From: UBA8231 sp036011085
GTDB taxonomy: Bacteria > Latescibacterota > UBA2968 > UBA8231
Length of the DNA stretch: 64,000 nucleotides
NCBI GenBank assembly: GCA_036011085.1
Contig: DASCMS010000008.1
Coordinates: 1 to 64,000 of the forward strand
Direction of reading: 5' to 3'
Both the position numbers and the translations under genes were made by a program. The notes beneath the pieces were generated by a model that worked only from the letters and a program-made list of their open reading frames with translations, was not told the origin of the DNA and did not search any database. This document shows positions 52,424 through 61,509 of this stretch, in pieces; within the stretch, counting starts at the first letter, position 1; every line of letters begins with the position of its first letter.

Positions 52424-52681
52424 ATGACCGAGACGACTCCGAAGATCATCGCCTACCTCAGCCCCATGTGTCCGTGGACGAGAGGGGTGGTGCACTTTCT
52501 GCAATCGCACAACTTCGAGTTCGAAACCCGCGACGTCAGTCGAGACGCCGACGCCTACAGGGACATGGTCACCAGGAGCGGTCAGCACTCGTCCCCGTGT
52601 GTCGAGATCGACGGTCACATGCTGGCCGATGTCGGCGGCGATGAGGTCGAAGTCTGGATGCGGCAGAATGGCCACATCTAG
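52424..52681 (+). CDS. Monothiol glutaredoxin-like protein
   Basis: 85 residues. Active-site 'SPMCPWTRG' (C16-P-W-T, single Cys of the usual pair), cis-Pro block 'SSPCVEIDG' and 'MLADVGGDEV' match glutaredoxin. It probably handles glutathione mixed disulphides or iron-sulphur cargo. A third conserved Cys precedes the cis-Pro strand. It is separated from the EamA start by 23 bp (divergent) and converges on the unknown-family gene. Confidence 0.9.
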   Translation: MTETTPKIIAYLSPMCPWTRGVVHFLQSHNFEFETRDVSRDADAYRDMVTRSGQHSSPCVEIDGHMLADVGGDEVEVWMRQNGHI

Positions 52682-52702
52682 AGCCCTGCGGCGCCAGCCG
52701 TT

Positions 52703-54076
52703 CTAGCTGCGCGCGTGGTGTGACTCCCGCGGTGCGCGATAGGCGACCTCGAGGTGGGGCGTCTTCAGCTTCTTGTGGCCACCGTGTTTGGAGCGCAGGC
52801 AACTTTCGAGGATGCCGTTGACGATCATCGTGCGCTCCGCCGGGAAGGGGGCTGCACCCGTGGTCAGCATCTCGTCGATCTTGGCCACCAGACAGGCGGA
52901 GTAGGTCACGTTCGGTGTCGGTGACAGAAAGAACTGGCAGGACACCGGATCGGCTTTGCCCTTCAGTTTGCAGGCGAAGTTGTAGTCGGCCACCGCGCCA
53001 TTGATCATCAGCAGCGTCGCTCTGAGGCCGTCGCGGAATTCGATGAGATAGGCCGCCGGCTTTTCCACCAGCTTCATCAGCTCTCCTGAGCCGAGCAGAT
53101 CCTGGGTGCGGCCGTCCTCGTGGGTCAGGCCCTGAGGCGAATCCGAGCGCGACAATGCCGCCTCCAGCAGGCGCATCGACCAGCGCCCCTCGTCCCCGGC
53201 TTTCCACACCTTCTTGCCCTCGATCAACTGTACCGAGGCCACACCGGTCTCGCCGCCGCGCCGGCGTTCGATCATACACTGCATGGCTTCGAGGGCGTGG
53301 TAGTCCATGGCGTCGGAGCCCCCGACACCGACCATCAGCGCCTCCTCGATGTCACAGTCGTAGGGCAGCTCAACGTCAGGCAGGCGCCAGGTGACGGGCA
53401 GCGATGATCCGGCCAGAATCGGGAAGCTGAGGCGATGGCCGTCGGCCACCATTTCGCGAGCCTTGTCGAAACTGTAGGACAGGTGCTTGTCGTTGTAGAC
53501 CGGTACCGAGCGGCCAGCGGCTTCGAAGACTTTCACACACTCCTTGAACATCTCGTAGCGAGGGTACTGGATCTGCCCCAGCTCGTTGCTCGGGTAGTCG
53601 CCGTGCTCGCCGATGATGAGCACGCCGTCGACGGCCAGATCGCGTCCACCGCAGCGCAACGCCTGGGCGACGCTGGGGTAGATCTCGAAGCCGAACTCGC
53701 GGGCGCGGTCGACGCTCTGATCACCCTCCGGGGTCTGGTCGACGTACAGGGAGACAACCTTCGTGTTCGACCGACGCCACTCACCCTCGTAGGGATAGCC
53801 CACCAGGAACCGGTCGGCGAAGTGCTGGGCGTGGGACAGATATCTGTACACCGTGGCGATCACGGCCAGACGCAACGGTGCGGTGGCATCGCCGGTGGCC
53901 GGCGTCTTGCCGGTCCGGCTGCGTGCTGCCGGCGTCGGACGTCGGGGCGCTGGCGGACGCCGTGCGGCGGCCTTGGTCCTGGCTCTGGGGGCCGTCTTGG
54001 CGGCGCGCGGTCGCTTGACCGGGGGGCTGACGGCACTCTTCGGAGTCGCTTTCGATTTCTTCTTCTTGTCAGGCAT
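52703..54076 (-). CDS. Unrecognised family protein A with a histone-H1-like N-terminal tail
   Basis: 457 residues. Residues 1-62 are a Lys/Arg/Ala/Pro tail (MPDKKKKSKATPKS...PAARSRTGK) like the C-terminal tail of histone H1 or AlgP. The rest is closely related to the next gene: 'LAVIATVYRYLSHAQHFADR', 'VSLYVDQTPEGD', 'VDGVLIIGEHGDYP', 'QYPRYEMFKECVKVFE', 'YNDKHLSYSFDKA' and 'AGSSLPVTWRLPDVELP'. The opening resembles a Rossmann-like strand as in Gfo/Idh proteins, but I cannot name the family. No signal peptide. It starts 6 bp after the upstream paralogue. Confidence 0.7.
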   Translation of the reverse strand: MPDKKKKSKATPKSAVSPPVKRPRAAKTAPRARTKAAARRPPAPRRPTPAARSRTGKTPATGDATAPLRLAVIATVYRYLSHAQHFADRFLVGYPYEGEWRRSNTKVVSLYVDQTPEGDQSVDRAREFGFEIYPSVAQALRCGGRDLAVDGVLIIGEHGDYPSNELGQIQYPRYEMFKECVKVFEAAGRSVPVYNDKHLSYSFDKAREMVADGHRLSFPILAGSSLPVTWRLPDVELPYDCDIEEALMVGVGGSDAMDYHALEAMQCMIERRRGGETGVASVQLIEGKKVWKAGDEGRWSMRLLEAALSRSDSPQGLTHEDGRTQDLLGSGELMKLVEKPAAYLIEFRDGLRATLLMINGAVADYNFACKLKGKADPVSCQFFLSPTPNVTYSACLVAKIDEMLTTGAAPFPAERTMIVNGILESCLRSKHGGHKKLKTPHLEVAYRAPRESHHARS

Positions 54077-54082
54077 TATCGT

Positions 54083-55288
54083 TCACGTCCGCCAGAATGT
54101 GGATTCGGGGTTGGCCTGGTAGGTTACCGCCGCCAGGTGAGGCGTCCTGAGTCTCTTGCCCTCCTGCTGCAGGCTGTCCACAGCCGCGGCGGTGAGCCCC
54201 GTCGTCATCAAGGTGCGCTCCACAGGGTAGGAGGGTCTGCCGGTGAGGAACATCTGCTCCACGTTGTTGACCTGAGGACTGAAGAAACTGGCCAGTGTGG
54301 AACGAGCCGGCGGCATGGGCAGGTACATCTGCGTCGACAGCGGTTTTTCCCGACCGCCGACGCGGGCGGCAAAGTTGAAGTCCTGTACCAGGCCGCTGAG
54401 CAACAGCATGGTCGACTGCAGCCCGTCTGCGTGCCGGTAGACGTAGGCCACCGGCTTCTCACACAGCTTCTTCAACTCGTCGATGGTGGGCAACACGTCA
54501 TTGAAGCCCGGTCGTGGCTGCGAGAGCGTGTGACTCCGAGACAGGGCCGCTTCGAACAGGTCACGCGACCATACGCCCTTGTGGTGCGCTTCCCAGAATT
54601 TCTCGTCGCGGTAGGTCTCCAGCCAGTTGACGCCGTGCTCGCCCCCGGCGCGGCGCTCGACCATACACTGCAGCGTTTCCAGCCCGTGGAAATCGTAGCT
54701 GTCGACACCCCCGTAGCAGACGCAGACCGCTTCGCTTACCTGAGATTCGAGGGGCATCTCGATCTGCGGTGTGCGCCAGGTGACGGGCAGGGACGAACCC
54801 GCCATGAAGGGGATACCCAATTCGACGGACTCGTCGTACATGTGGCGGGCCCAGTCCCAGTTCCACGACAGGTGCTTGTCGTTGAAGATGGGGGCCACCT
54901 TTCCGGTCGTGCGGAAGACGGACACCATCTGCTGGAAAAACTCATATCTAGGGTACTGGTGCTGGCCCTTCTCGTTGCGATGGTATTTGCCGTGCTCGCC
55001 GACCAGGAGGATACCGTCGACGGCCAGATCCGAGCCGCCAAGGGTCAACGCCTCGGCGATGGTGGGCACCAGCTTCATCTTTGGAAAACGGGCGAGGCGA
55101 TCCAGCGTCAGGTCTCCCTCCGGACGCTGATCCACATAGAGCGAGACGATATCCATGGGGGGGCGGTGGTGGCGGCCGTTCCAGCCATAGCCCTCGAGAA
55201 AGCGGTCGACGATATGCTGCCCGTGGGAGAACTTGCGGTACTCCGTGACCACGGCGGCGATCTTCAGTCTCTTCTTCTTGGCACTCAA
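54083..55288 (-). CDS. Unrecognised family protein B, paralogue of the preceding gene
   Basis: 401 residues from TTG 55288 ('MSAKKKRLKIAAVVTEYRK'), which has GGGAGA nine bases upstream; an ATG at 55450 would overlap the divergent secreted gene and is unlikely. Aligns over its whole length with gene A ('VDGILLVGEHGKYHRNEKGQ', 'QYPRYEFFQQMV', 'NDKHLSWNWDWA', 'AGSSLPVTWRTPQIEMP'). Conserved Asp, His, Glu and Arg in these blocks look catalytic. It lacks the basic tail. The pair suggests two enzymes for related substrates or a heteromer. Confidence 0.65.
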   Translation of the reverse strand: MSAKKKRLKIAAVVTEYRKFSHGQHIVDRFLEGYGWNGRHHRPPMDIVSLYVDQRPEGDLTLDRLARFPKMKLVPTIAEALTLGGSDLAVDGILLVGEHGKYHRNEKGQHQYPRYEFFQQMVSVFRTTGKVAPIFNDKHLSWNWDWARHMYDESVELGIPFMAGSSLPVTWRTPQIEMPLESQVSEAVCVCYGGVDSYDFHGLETLQCMVERRAGGEHGVNWLETYRDEKFWEAHHKGVWSRDLFEAALSRSHTLSQPRPGFNDVLPTIDELKKLCEKPVAYVYRHADGLQSTMLLLSGLVQDFNFAARVGGREKPLSTQMYLPMPPARSTLASFFSPQVNNVEQMFLTGRPSYPVERTLMTTGLTAAAVDSLQQEGKRLRTPHLAAVTYQANPESTFWRT

Positions 55289-55415
55289 ATCGTGGGTTCT
55301 CCCGGGGCGGACATCGAGGCGCTGCGGGCGCACAAGATAGACCGACCGGGCCCCCGGCTCCAGCGCCAGAACGACCGCCGTTGACGGTGGCCGTCCCGGG
55401 CGGGATGTTTGCCCC

Positions 55416-56468
55416 ATGCCTTGCCACGCCCGGACGAACAGGTTGCCCATTGCCTTGATGGCGGTCCTGACGTCTGCGGCTGCCTGGTCTCAGGATGTGC
55501 CGGCGGCGGACTTCGACGCCAGCGGTCAGGTCGACCTGGACGACCTGGCCCTGCTGCGACAGGCGGTGGGGGGGACAGACCTGCGCTTCGATCTGGATGG
55601 TAGCGGCCGGGTTGATGTGGGGGATCTGTTCCGCTTCGCCGAGTCGGTGGCCGAGCCGCTGCCGTACGAGCCGGCCCGCCAGCCGCACAACTACACCGTG
55701 CGCACGACTCGCCAGGAGGTCTACCTGTCGATGCCGGAGTATTCGGCGCGGGTGCGCCACGCCACACCCTTCGGCATCTCCGCTCTGCGTCGTCGCGGCC
55801 AGAGGGCGGACTTTGCCCACGACGATCTGCCACTGGCGGACTGGGAGTGGTTCTGGTTCAACTCCAAAGTTCTCGGCAAGCGCCGGCACAAGCTGCTGGA
55901 GATGGACTGGGGCCTGCCTGAAGTGCGGGAGCTGCCGGATCGCCTCGAGGTCGTCTACCGTCTGCCCATATCGCGGATCGGCATCGATGTTGGAGTCCGT
56001 TACAGTTTTCTGGCCAGTGGCTCCTCCTTCCATGTGACCTACAGCATGTTCAACGGCTCCCGGTGGCCGATGGAGGAGTGTTACGTCATGCTCGGGTTGC
56101 CCGGTTTCTCCAACCACGGCTTCGTGACCGAGGTAGCCAGCGCCAGAGAACAGCGCCTGCCGGCCTGGCCGCACGACATGTTTCTGACCGAGGCCCTGGC
56201 GCGGGGCCTGGCGGAGTACCAGCTGCTACGCCACAACGCCGGCACCGGTCTGAGCGAGGGGCTCAAGGGTAGCGTCAGCCTGCAGGACGCCAGCGGCGAC
56301 TATCGACTGTCCTCCTACTACCTGGCTGACAAGTCGGTGCTCTCGGCCCACTCGGCGCACACCAACAAGCCCCGCTACCTGACGAGCCATCTCTACATCA
56401 CGCTGGGTGACCTGCTGCCGCAACAGGAACGCTCCGTCACCATCCACCACGTCCTGACAGGACCCTAA
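55416..56468 (+). CDS. Secreted protein with two dockerin/EF-hand-like calcium loops
   Basis: 350 residues. Signal peptide (MPCHARTNRLPIAL..., cut near WSQD). Residues ~30-78 carry two loops 'DFDASGQVDLDDLALL' and 'DLDGSGRVDVGDLFRF', the spacing of dockerin or EF-hand calcium sites. The remaining ~270 residues are beta-rich ('YSFLASGSSFHVTYSMFNGS', 'EECYVMLGLPGFSNHGF'), resembling galactose-mutarotase-type sandwiches only loosely. Likely periplasmic or surface. It sits head to tail with the dehydrogenase gene, 3 bp apart. Confidence 0.7.
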   Translation: MPCHARTNRLPIALMAVLTSAAAWSQDVPAADFDASGQVDLDDLALLRQAVGGTDLRFDLDGSGRVDVGDLFRFAESVAEPLPYEPARQPHNYTVRTTRQEVYLSMPEYSARVRHATPFGISALRRRGQRADFAHDDLPLADWEWFWFNSKVLGKRRHKLLEMDWGLPEVRELPDRLEVVYRLPISRIGIDVGVRYSFLASGSSFHVTYSMFNGSRWPMEECYVMLGLPGFSNHGFVTEVASAREQRLPAWPHDMFLTEALARGLAEYQLLRHNAGTGLSEGLKGSVSLQDASGDYRLSSYYLADKSVLSAHSAHTNKPRYLTSHLYITLGDLLPQQERSVTIHHVLTGP

Positions 56469-56471
56469 CAG

Positions 56472-57512
56472 ATGTCCGATCTGATCGTCGTACATCCACA
56501 ATTCGACAGGAGCTGGCCCTGGGCGGCCGATCACTTCCACCAGCTGTGGTCTGGTGACGGCACGCCCGATTTCGTGCGCCTCACCGATGCGGACGACCCG
56601 TCTCTGGCGGTGGCATGGCAACGGTCGAAGCGACCGGACGTCACGCGTCTCGTCTGTCTCGGGGTTCAGTCCACAGTCGCCGATCTGCGGTCACTGAGCT
56701 CGCTGCGCGAAGCCGTATTCGAAGGCGGTCGACTCGACGACGAGGCGGCGGCGTTGCTGACGGAGCGTGGTGTCAGCGTCTATCGGCAGCAGAGCGAGGG
56801 CTTCTGGGGGCAGTCGGTGGCGGAGGTGGGCCTGGCGCTGACGCTGTGCGGTCTGCGCCGAATTCCCCAGTTGTATCGGGACATGAGCAAGTCACACGAC
56901 CCGTGGGACTACGAGCCACCCGGGGGGCAAGGGCGACCCGGTGCCCGGGGTCACCAGTACTGTGATGATGACCGTTTCACCAGCGGTACCCTGGCCGGCA
57001 AACGCGTGGCAGTCGTGGGGGCCGGCAACATCGGCAGCCGCTACGCCAGCTTCGCCCACGCCCTGGGAGGCGAGGTGTCGGTGTGGGATCCATACGCGGC
57101 GGAACCCGCCTTCCATCGGGCCGGAGCGCGCCGGGAGCACCATCTCGAGCGACTGATGGAAGACGCCGAAATTTTCGCTCCCATGGTCCCCCTCACCGAG
57201 TCGACCCGGGGTCTGGTGACGGCGCAGCACATCAACGCCCTGCCGTCAGGCTGCCTGGTGGTCACGGTGACGCGCGCCGCCATCTGTGACACACAGGCGC
57301 TGCGGCGCCGCGTGCTGGCAGACGAACTGGCCCTGGCGGCCGATGTGTTCGACGTCGAGCCCCTGCCCCTCGACGACCCTCTGCTCACCCGCCACAATGT
57401 CGTGCACACACCACACATCGCCGGGCGCACGGCCGATGCCAACCGATCCTGGGCGGAGGCTCTGGCGGCGCAGTTCCGTCCCCGTCTTGCCGGAGTCGAC
57501 GGGGCTCGGTAA
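56472..57512 (+). CDS. D-isomer-specific 2-hydroxyacid dehydrogenase
   Basis: 346 residues. NAD-binding 'VAVVGAGNIGSRYASFAHALG' with a downstream Asp ('WDPYA'), and the catalytic triad Arg ('VTRAAI'), Glu ('FDVEPLP') and His ('HTPHIAGRT'). The N-terminal domain is divergent. It oxidises or reduces a 2-hydroxy acid. It is 3 bp after the secreted protein and 37 bp before the transketolase-like gene, so likely one operon. Confidence 0.88.
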   Translation: MSDLIVVHPQFDRSWPWAADHFHQLWSGDGTPDFVRLTDADDPSLAVAWQRSKRPDVTRLVCLGVQSTVADLRSLSSLREAVFEGGRLDDEAAALLTERGVSVYRQQSEGFWGQSVAEVGLALTLCGLRRIPQLYRDMSKSHDPWDYEPPGGQGRPGARGHQYCDDDRFTSGTLAGKRVAVVGAGNIGSRYASFAHALGGEVSVWDPYAAEPAFHRAGARREHHLERLMEDAEIFAPMVPLTESTRGLVTAQHINALPSGCLVVTVTRAAICDTQALRRRVLADELALAADVFDVEPLPLDDPLLTRHNVVHTPHIAGRTADANRSWAEALAAQFRPRLAGVDGAR

Positions 57513-57549
57513 TCTTTCAGCAGCCGATACCCACCACAGAAAGCTCCCG

Positions 57550-59817
57550 ATGAACAGCCTTCAGGCCGCCGCCGCCGGCCAGACCCGTCGAAATAAGAAA
57601 CTGCTCGCTGACGCCAGGTATCTCGGAGAGCGTGTCACCTCCAAGGTGCTGCCTCTGCAGATCGATGTAGCCCACACAGCAGACCTGAGTCAGGATCAGG
57701 TCGACGCTCTCGAGGCGTTGCAGATCGAGGCGGCCCGCACGTCTATCGGCTCCCTGGCATCGCTGGCCAAGATCGGTGAGCTCGACCACCTCGGCGGCGG
57801 TCTCGAGTTGATCCCGGCGCTGAGTCTCACCATGGCGGTAACCGACTACGAGCGTGTCGAGTTCACTATTGAACACGCGCACACGAGCATCGGCTACTTT
57901 TCTACTCTCGCCGCGTTTGGTTTCGTCGATGCGTCTGATGTGGTCGACGGCTTCCGGCGCGGGATCGACATCCCCGGTCACGTGTCCTGGCTCCCGGGCG
58001 GCACACAGCTCAACGGTGGTCGTCTCGGCGTGATGGTGCCGGTGTCCGTCGGTCAGGCTCTCGGCAAACGCGCTCGCAACGAGGACGGTGCCTGGGTCAT
58101 CACCCACTGCGGCGACGCCGGCTGGATCTCGGGCCAGGCTCTCAACGGCTTCAACGGCGCCGATGTGGGCGATGCGCCGGTGACCTTCATCATGCACCGC
58201 AACGGCATCCAGCTGTCCGGCGCCACGCGGTCGGTCATGGACAAGGATCCGCGCCCCATCATCGAATCGCTGGGGGTCCGCATTCTCGAGATTCCGTCAC
58301 TGCATGACACGGTCGCTCTCTACGGCGCCTACCGCGAAGGCTGGCGGCTGGCACAGGAGGGCACGCCGAACCTGATCTACCCGACGGGATATCGCTCTCA
58401 GGAAGGTCAGGGCATCATCGACCTGAACTGGTTCGGTGAGAAGTACGGTGTTCGCCGCCGTGTCGAGGCCCTGGCCAGCGCCAACGGTGTGTCCATGGAC
58501 CGGCCCGTGTGGGTGCCTGGATCTCTCATGAGCTACCGCGACGAGGGGCCCATGACGGAGTGCCTGTTCCTCGTCAACGATCTGCCCGGCGGCGAAGGAC
58601 ACCACGACGGGCACATGAAGGGGCGGGACGAGTCGGCCGTGCTGGCCGAGACCATGCTGCAGATGTCGCCGGCACAGAGCACGATCCTCGACGGTCTGCG
58701 CAAGGGCGCGCGGCGTACCGTGGTAACCACCGCCCGCCCGGCCAAGGGCAGCCCCAACCTGACGTTGACAGCCGCACAACTCAAGGCCGCCAAGCTGCCC
58801 GCTGCCGGCGACAAGACGAGCGCCCGCGGCGGCTCCGAGGCGGGGTATGCCGCTGTCGCCGGAGCCCATCCCGACTCGGTCTTCCTCGTCAGCTGCGACC
58901 TCGACGTGTCGACCAAGCTCGGCAAGGCCCAGGCGCTGCTGGCAGCCGACCACACCCTGGAGATGAGCATCGAGGAGCAGGCGGCGGCGCTGATCGCCGA
59001 TGGTCTGGCCATGAGTTCGCGGCAACCGCAGCTGAACGTGGTCTCCACCTTCGCCGCCTTCTTTGAAGGGATCGCTCGCGAGGGTTTCGATCTGTGGCGC
59101 TATCAGCGCAACCTGACGGGGGTCAACGAGGGGCTCAACGTCGCCTTTCACGTGTCCCATGTCGGCGCCTGCACCGGGCGCGATCACTTTTCCGGCTGGG
59201 GACTCGACTGGATCAACATCGGGCTCACCTACCTGCCCTACCTGCACCGGTTCTACGCCCCGGCGGATGCGCGCGCGGCGTTTCTCGCCGTCGTTGATAC
59301 GGCCGCCCACTACGGCGGCCACGTCATCGGCATCCCGCGGGACAACCTGCCGGTGCTGACCAGGCAGGACGGCTCCGGCCCGTTGTGGGAGGCCACCGAT
59401 CCTTTTGAGACGGTGACATCCTTCCGCAGCTACGCCGGCGCTGAACGTGCCATCCTTGCCATGGGGGCCCCCGCCTTTCTCGCCGAGGACGCGGCGGCGA
59501 AGCTGGCCAGGAAGGGTGTGCCCACAGACGTGCATATCATCAACGGTCTGCCCCTCGAGCCGAAGCAGCTGGAAAATCTGCTGGCGCCCTACACCGCCGG
59601 TGTCGTTACGATCGAGGATGGCTTCATCGGCACCGAGCACACCGGCGTCCGCGGGTTTGCCGGCCTGGTGGCCAGCAAGGCGGCCGATGCCTGTCTGCCC
59701 GTCGCACATATCGGCATCACCGATCCGACGACGGCCCCCGCCGATGGTCACATGGAAACGTGGGACCACTTCGGCATCACCAGTGCCGCGCTGGTGAAGG
59801 CCGTGCAGACATTATAG
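57550..59817 (+). CDS. Transketolase-like thiamine-diphosphate enzyme
   Basis: 755 residues, longer than TktA (about 660). The ThDP/metal motif is 'THCGDAGWISGQALNGFNGA' (GD...N), and the catalytic Glu lies in 'TFAAFFEGIAREGFD'. 'EEQAAALIADGLAM' and 'AHYGGHVIGIPRDNLP' belong to the pyrimidine and C-terminal domains. It is distant from standard transketolases; histidine-rich early blocks such as 'EHAHTSIGYFST' replace the usual sugar site. It may use an unusual ketose or 2-oxo acid. The weak ribosome site suggests coupling to the upstream gene. Confidence 0.8.
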   Translation: MNSLQAAAAGQTRRNKKLLADARYLGERVTSKVLPLQIDVAHTADLSQDQVDALEALQIEAARTSIGSLASLAKIGELDHLGGGLELIPALSLTMAVTDYERVEFTIEHAHTSIGYFSTLAAFGFVDASDVVDGFRRGIDIPGHVSWLPGGTQLNGGRLGVMVPVSVGQALGKRARNEDGAWVITHCGDAGWISGQALNGFNGADVGDAPVTFIMHRNGIQLSGATRSVMDKDPRPIIESLGVRILEIPSLHDTVALYGAYREGWRLAQEGTPNLIYPTGYRSQEGQGIIDLNWFGEKYGVRRRVEALASANGVSMDRPVWVPGSLMSYRDEGPMTECLFLVNDLPGGEGHHDGHMKGRDESAVLAETMLQMSPAQSTILDGLRKGARRTVVTTARPAKGSPNLTLTAAQLKAAKLPAAGDKTSARGGSEAGYAAVAGAHPDSVFLVSCDLDVSTKLGKAQALLAADHTLEMSIEEQAAALIADGLAMSSRQPQLNVVSTFAAFFEGIAREGFDLWRYQRNLTGVNEGLNVAFHVSHVGACTGRDHFSGWGLDWINIGLTYLPYLHRFYAPADARAAFLAVVDTAAHYGGHVIGIPRDNLPVLTRQDGSGPLWEATDPFETVTSFRSYAGAERAILAMGAPAFLAEDAAAKLARKGVPTDVHIINGLPLEPKQLENLLAPYTAGVVTIEDGFIGTEHTGVRGFAGLVASKAADACLPVAHIGITDPTTAPADGHMETWDHFGITSAALVKAVQTL

Positions 59818-59854
59818 CCCACACCACATGGATATGAACACCAAGGAGAGTGCA

Positions 59855-60553
59855 TTGAAGATTCTGAAGACGCTGACCACGACCCTGTTCGCCGCCGCTG
59901 TCATCGCCGGCTGCGGCAACGGTGATTCCGCCAATGCCGCCAATGTCGAAGCTGCCGCCGATGCGGCGAAGGGACAGAAAGTGCTGCTGGATGCTGACAG
60001 CCCGGAGATGAAGAAGCAGGCGCCGGATGAGTACCAGGCTCGGTTTGAGACGAACAAGGGAGCTTTCGTCATCGACGTGGAGCGCAAGCTGGCACCCCAC
60101 GGTGCGGATCGCTTCTACAACCTGGTGCGCCACGGCTTCTACGACGGGCAGAAGTTCTTCCGTGTGATGCCCAATTTCATCGTCCAGTGGGGTATGCACG
60201 GCGATCCCAAGATCACCGCCATCTGGCAGAACGCGACGATCCTCGATGATCCCGTGGCGATCTCCAACGAGCGCGGGACGGTCACCTATGCCAAGCCCGG
60301 ACGGGGCTCCAACAACCGCACCGTCCAGTTGTTCATCAACCTGGTAGACAACGGCGAAACAGGGGCTCGTCTCGACAGACAACGGTTCTCTCCCTTTGGC
60401 CGTGTCTCCGAGGGTATGAAGGTCGTCGACGCGATCACCACCGAATACGGGCAGTCACCGAACCAGCCCATGATCGCCCAGGGCGGCAACGCCTATCTCA
60501 ACGAGAATTACCCCAACCTGGATACGATCCTGAGCGCCAAGATCGTCGACTGA
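59855..60553 (+). CDS. Lipoprotein peptidyl-prolyl cis-trans isomerase, cyclophilin type
   Basis: 232 residues. TTG 59855 is decided by AAGGAG at 59843, and the product then opens with a clean lipoprotein signal 'MKILKTLTTTLFAAAVIAGC'; an ATG at 59828 would place the ribosome site inside the gene. The cyclophilin core is clear: 'FETNKGAFVIDV', 'APHGADRFYNLVRHGFYDG', 'KFFRVMPNFIVQWG' and 'LFINLVDN'. It folds proteins in the periplasm, anchored to the membrane. Catalytic Arg in 'FFRVMP' is kept. Confidence 0.9.
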   Translation: MKILKTLTTTLFAAAVIAGCGNGDSANAANVEAAADAAKGQKVLLDADSPEMKKQAPDEYQARFETNKGAFVIDVERKLAPHGADRFYNLVRHGFYDGQKFFRVMPNFIVQWGMHGDPKITAIWQNATILDDPVAISNERGTVTYAKPGRGSNNRTVQLFINLVDNGETGARLDRQRFSPFGRVSEGMKVVDAITTEYGQSPNQPMIAQGGNAYLNENYPNLDTILSAKIVD

Positions 60554-60627
60554 TCGCCGCTCCGTCCCGCACCTACCATCTCGATCACATCGGCCCCGGT
60601 GCCGCCTCGCTGGCACTGCTCACCGCA

Positions 60628-61509
60628 GTGCTGTGGGGCGGCAATCAGGTGGCCATCAAGGTCGGCCTGGAGGGCATGCCGCCACTGGCCATGGCGGCGG
60701 CCCGCTTCGGCATCGGCTGGCTCGTCGTGCTGTCGGCCGCCCTCGTCACGCGGCAGTCTGTCCGTCTCAATTCAGGTGAATGGCGCCCCCTCGCTGGACT
60801 GTGCGTCCTCTTCGTCGTCCAGATTGCGACGCTGAACATCGGTACGCTGCACACCTCGGCGAGTCGCTCCGTCGTCCTCATCTCCGCCTACCCTTTCTTT
60901 ACCGCCACCTTCGCCCATCTGCTGATCCCTGGTGACCGTCTGACAGCACGGCAGGTGGCCGGCATGGTGCTGTCCTTTCTGGGGATTGCCGGACTGTTCG
61001 CCGAGAGCTTCGCCTGGGCCTCCACCGAGTACCTGTTCGGCGACGCCGTCGTGTTGTTGAGCGCGGCCCTGCTGGGGTTACGTCAAGTCGTGCTCAAGCG
61101 GCTGGTCGCCGATGCACATCCGTACAAGGTGCTCTACTGGCAGGCATTGATGAGCCTGCCCGTCTTCGTCGTACTCAGCTGGCTGCTCGAAGGGGGCGCG
61201 GAGAATTATGTGTGGAGCTGGCGTGCGGCAGCGGGGGTGCTGTACCAGGGCGTTGTCGTCGCCGGCGCCTGCTTCATCATCCTCGTGTCCCTGCTGTCGC
61301 GACACAGTGCCGGGCGCCTCGGAGCCTTCGGTTTTGTCACGCCGGCGGTGGGCGTGGGCTTGAGTACGTGGATCACCGGAGATGAGCTCACCTTCGGGCT
61401 GGTAGGCTGCATGCTGCTGGTCGCCGCGGGTATCGTGGTGACCCAGACGGCTACACGGCCCCCGTCGATGCCGCCAGCTGTTCCGCCTGCGCCACCCGCT
61501 CGGCGATGA
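60628..61509 (+). CDS. EamA/DMT superfamily transporter
   Basis: 293 residues from GTG 60628, but this cuts off the first half of helix 1. The same frame is open back to CTG 60550, which overlaps the cyclophilin stop (CTGA) and would restore a full helix ('GPGAASLALLTAVLWGGNQV'). A non-standard start is therefore likely. Ten helices in two EamA halves. The 3' end overlaps the oligoendopeptidase gene tail to tail by 59 bp. Confidence 0.85.
   Translation: MLWGGNQVAIKVGLEGMPPLAMAAARFGIGWLVVLSAALVTRQSVRLNSGEWRPLAGLCVLFVVQIATLNIGTLHTSASRSVVLISAYPFFTATFAHLLIPGDRLTARQVAGMVLSFLGIAGLFAESFAWASTEYLFGDAVVLLSAALLGLRQVVLKRLVADAHPYKVLYWQALMSLPVFVVLSWLLEGGAENYVWSWRAAAGVLYQGVVVAGACFIILVSLLSRHSAGRLGAFGFVTPAVGVGLSTWITGDELTFGLVGCMLLVAAGIVVTQTATRPPSMPPAVPPAPPARR

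Noticed and set aside
53435..55384. 649-codon open frame antisense to the two unknown-family genes
   Set aside because: No protein-like composition, and it spans both paralogues and their 6-bp gap, as expected for a shadow frame.
58297..59769. 490-codon open frame antisense to the transketolase-like gene
   Set aside because: It is the mirror of a GC-rich coding frame, lacks any domain, and the plus-strand gene has clear motifs.
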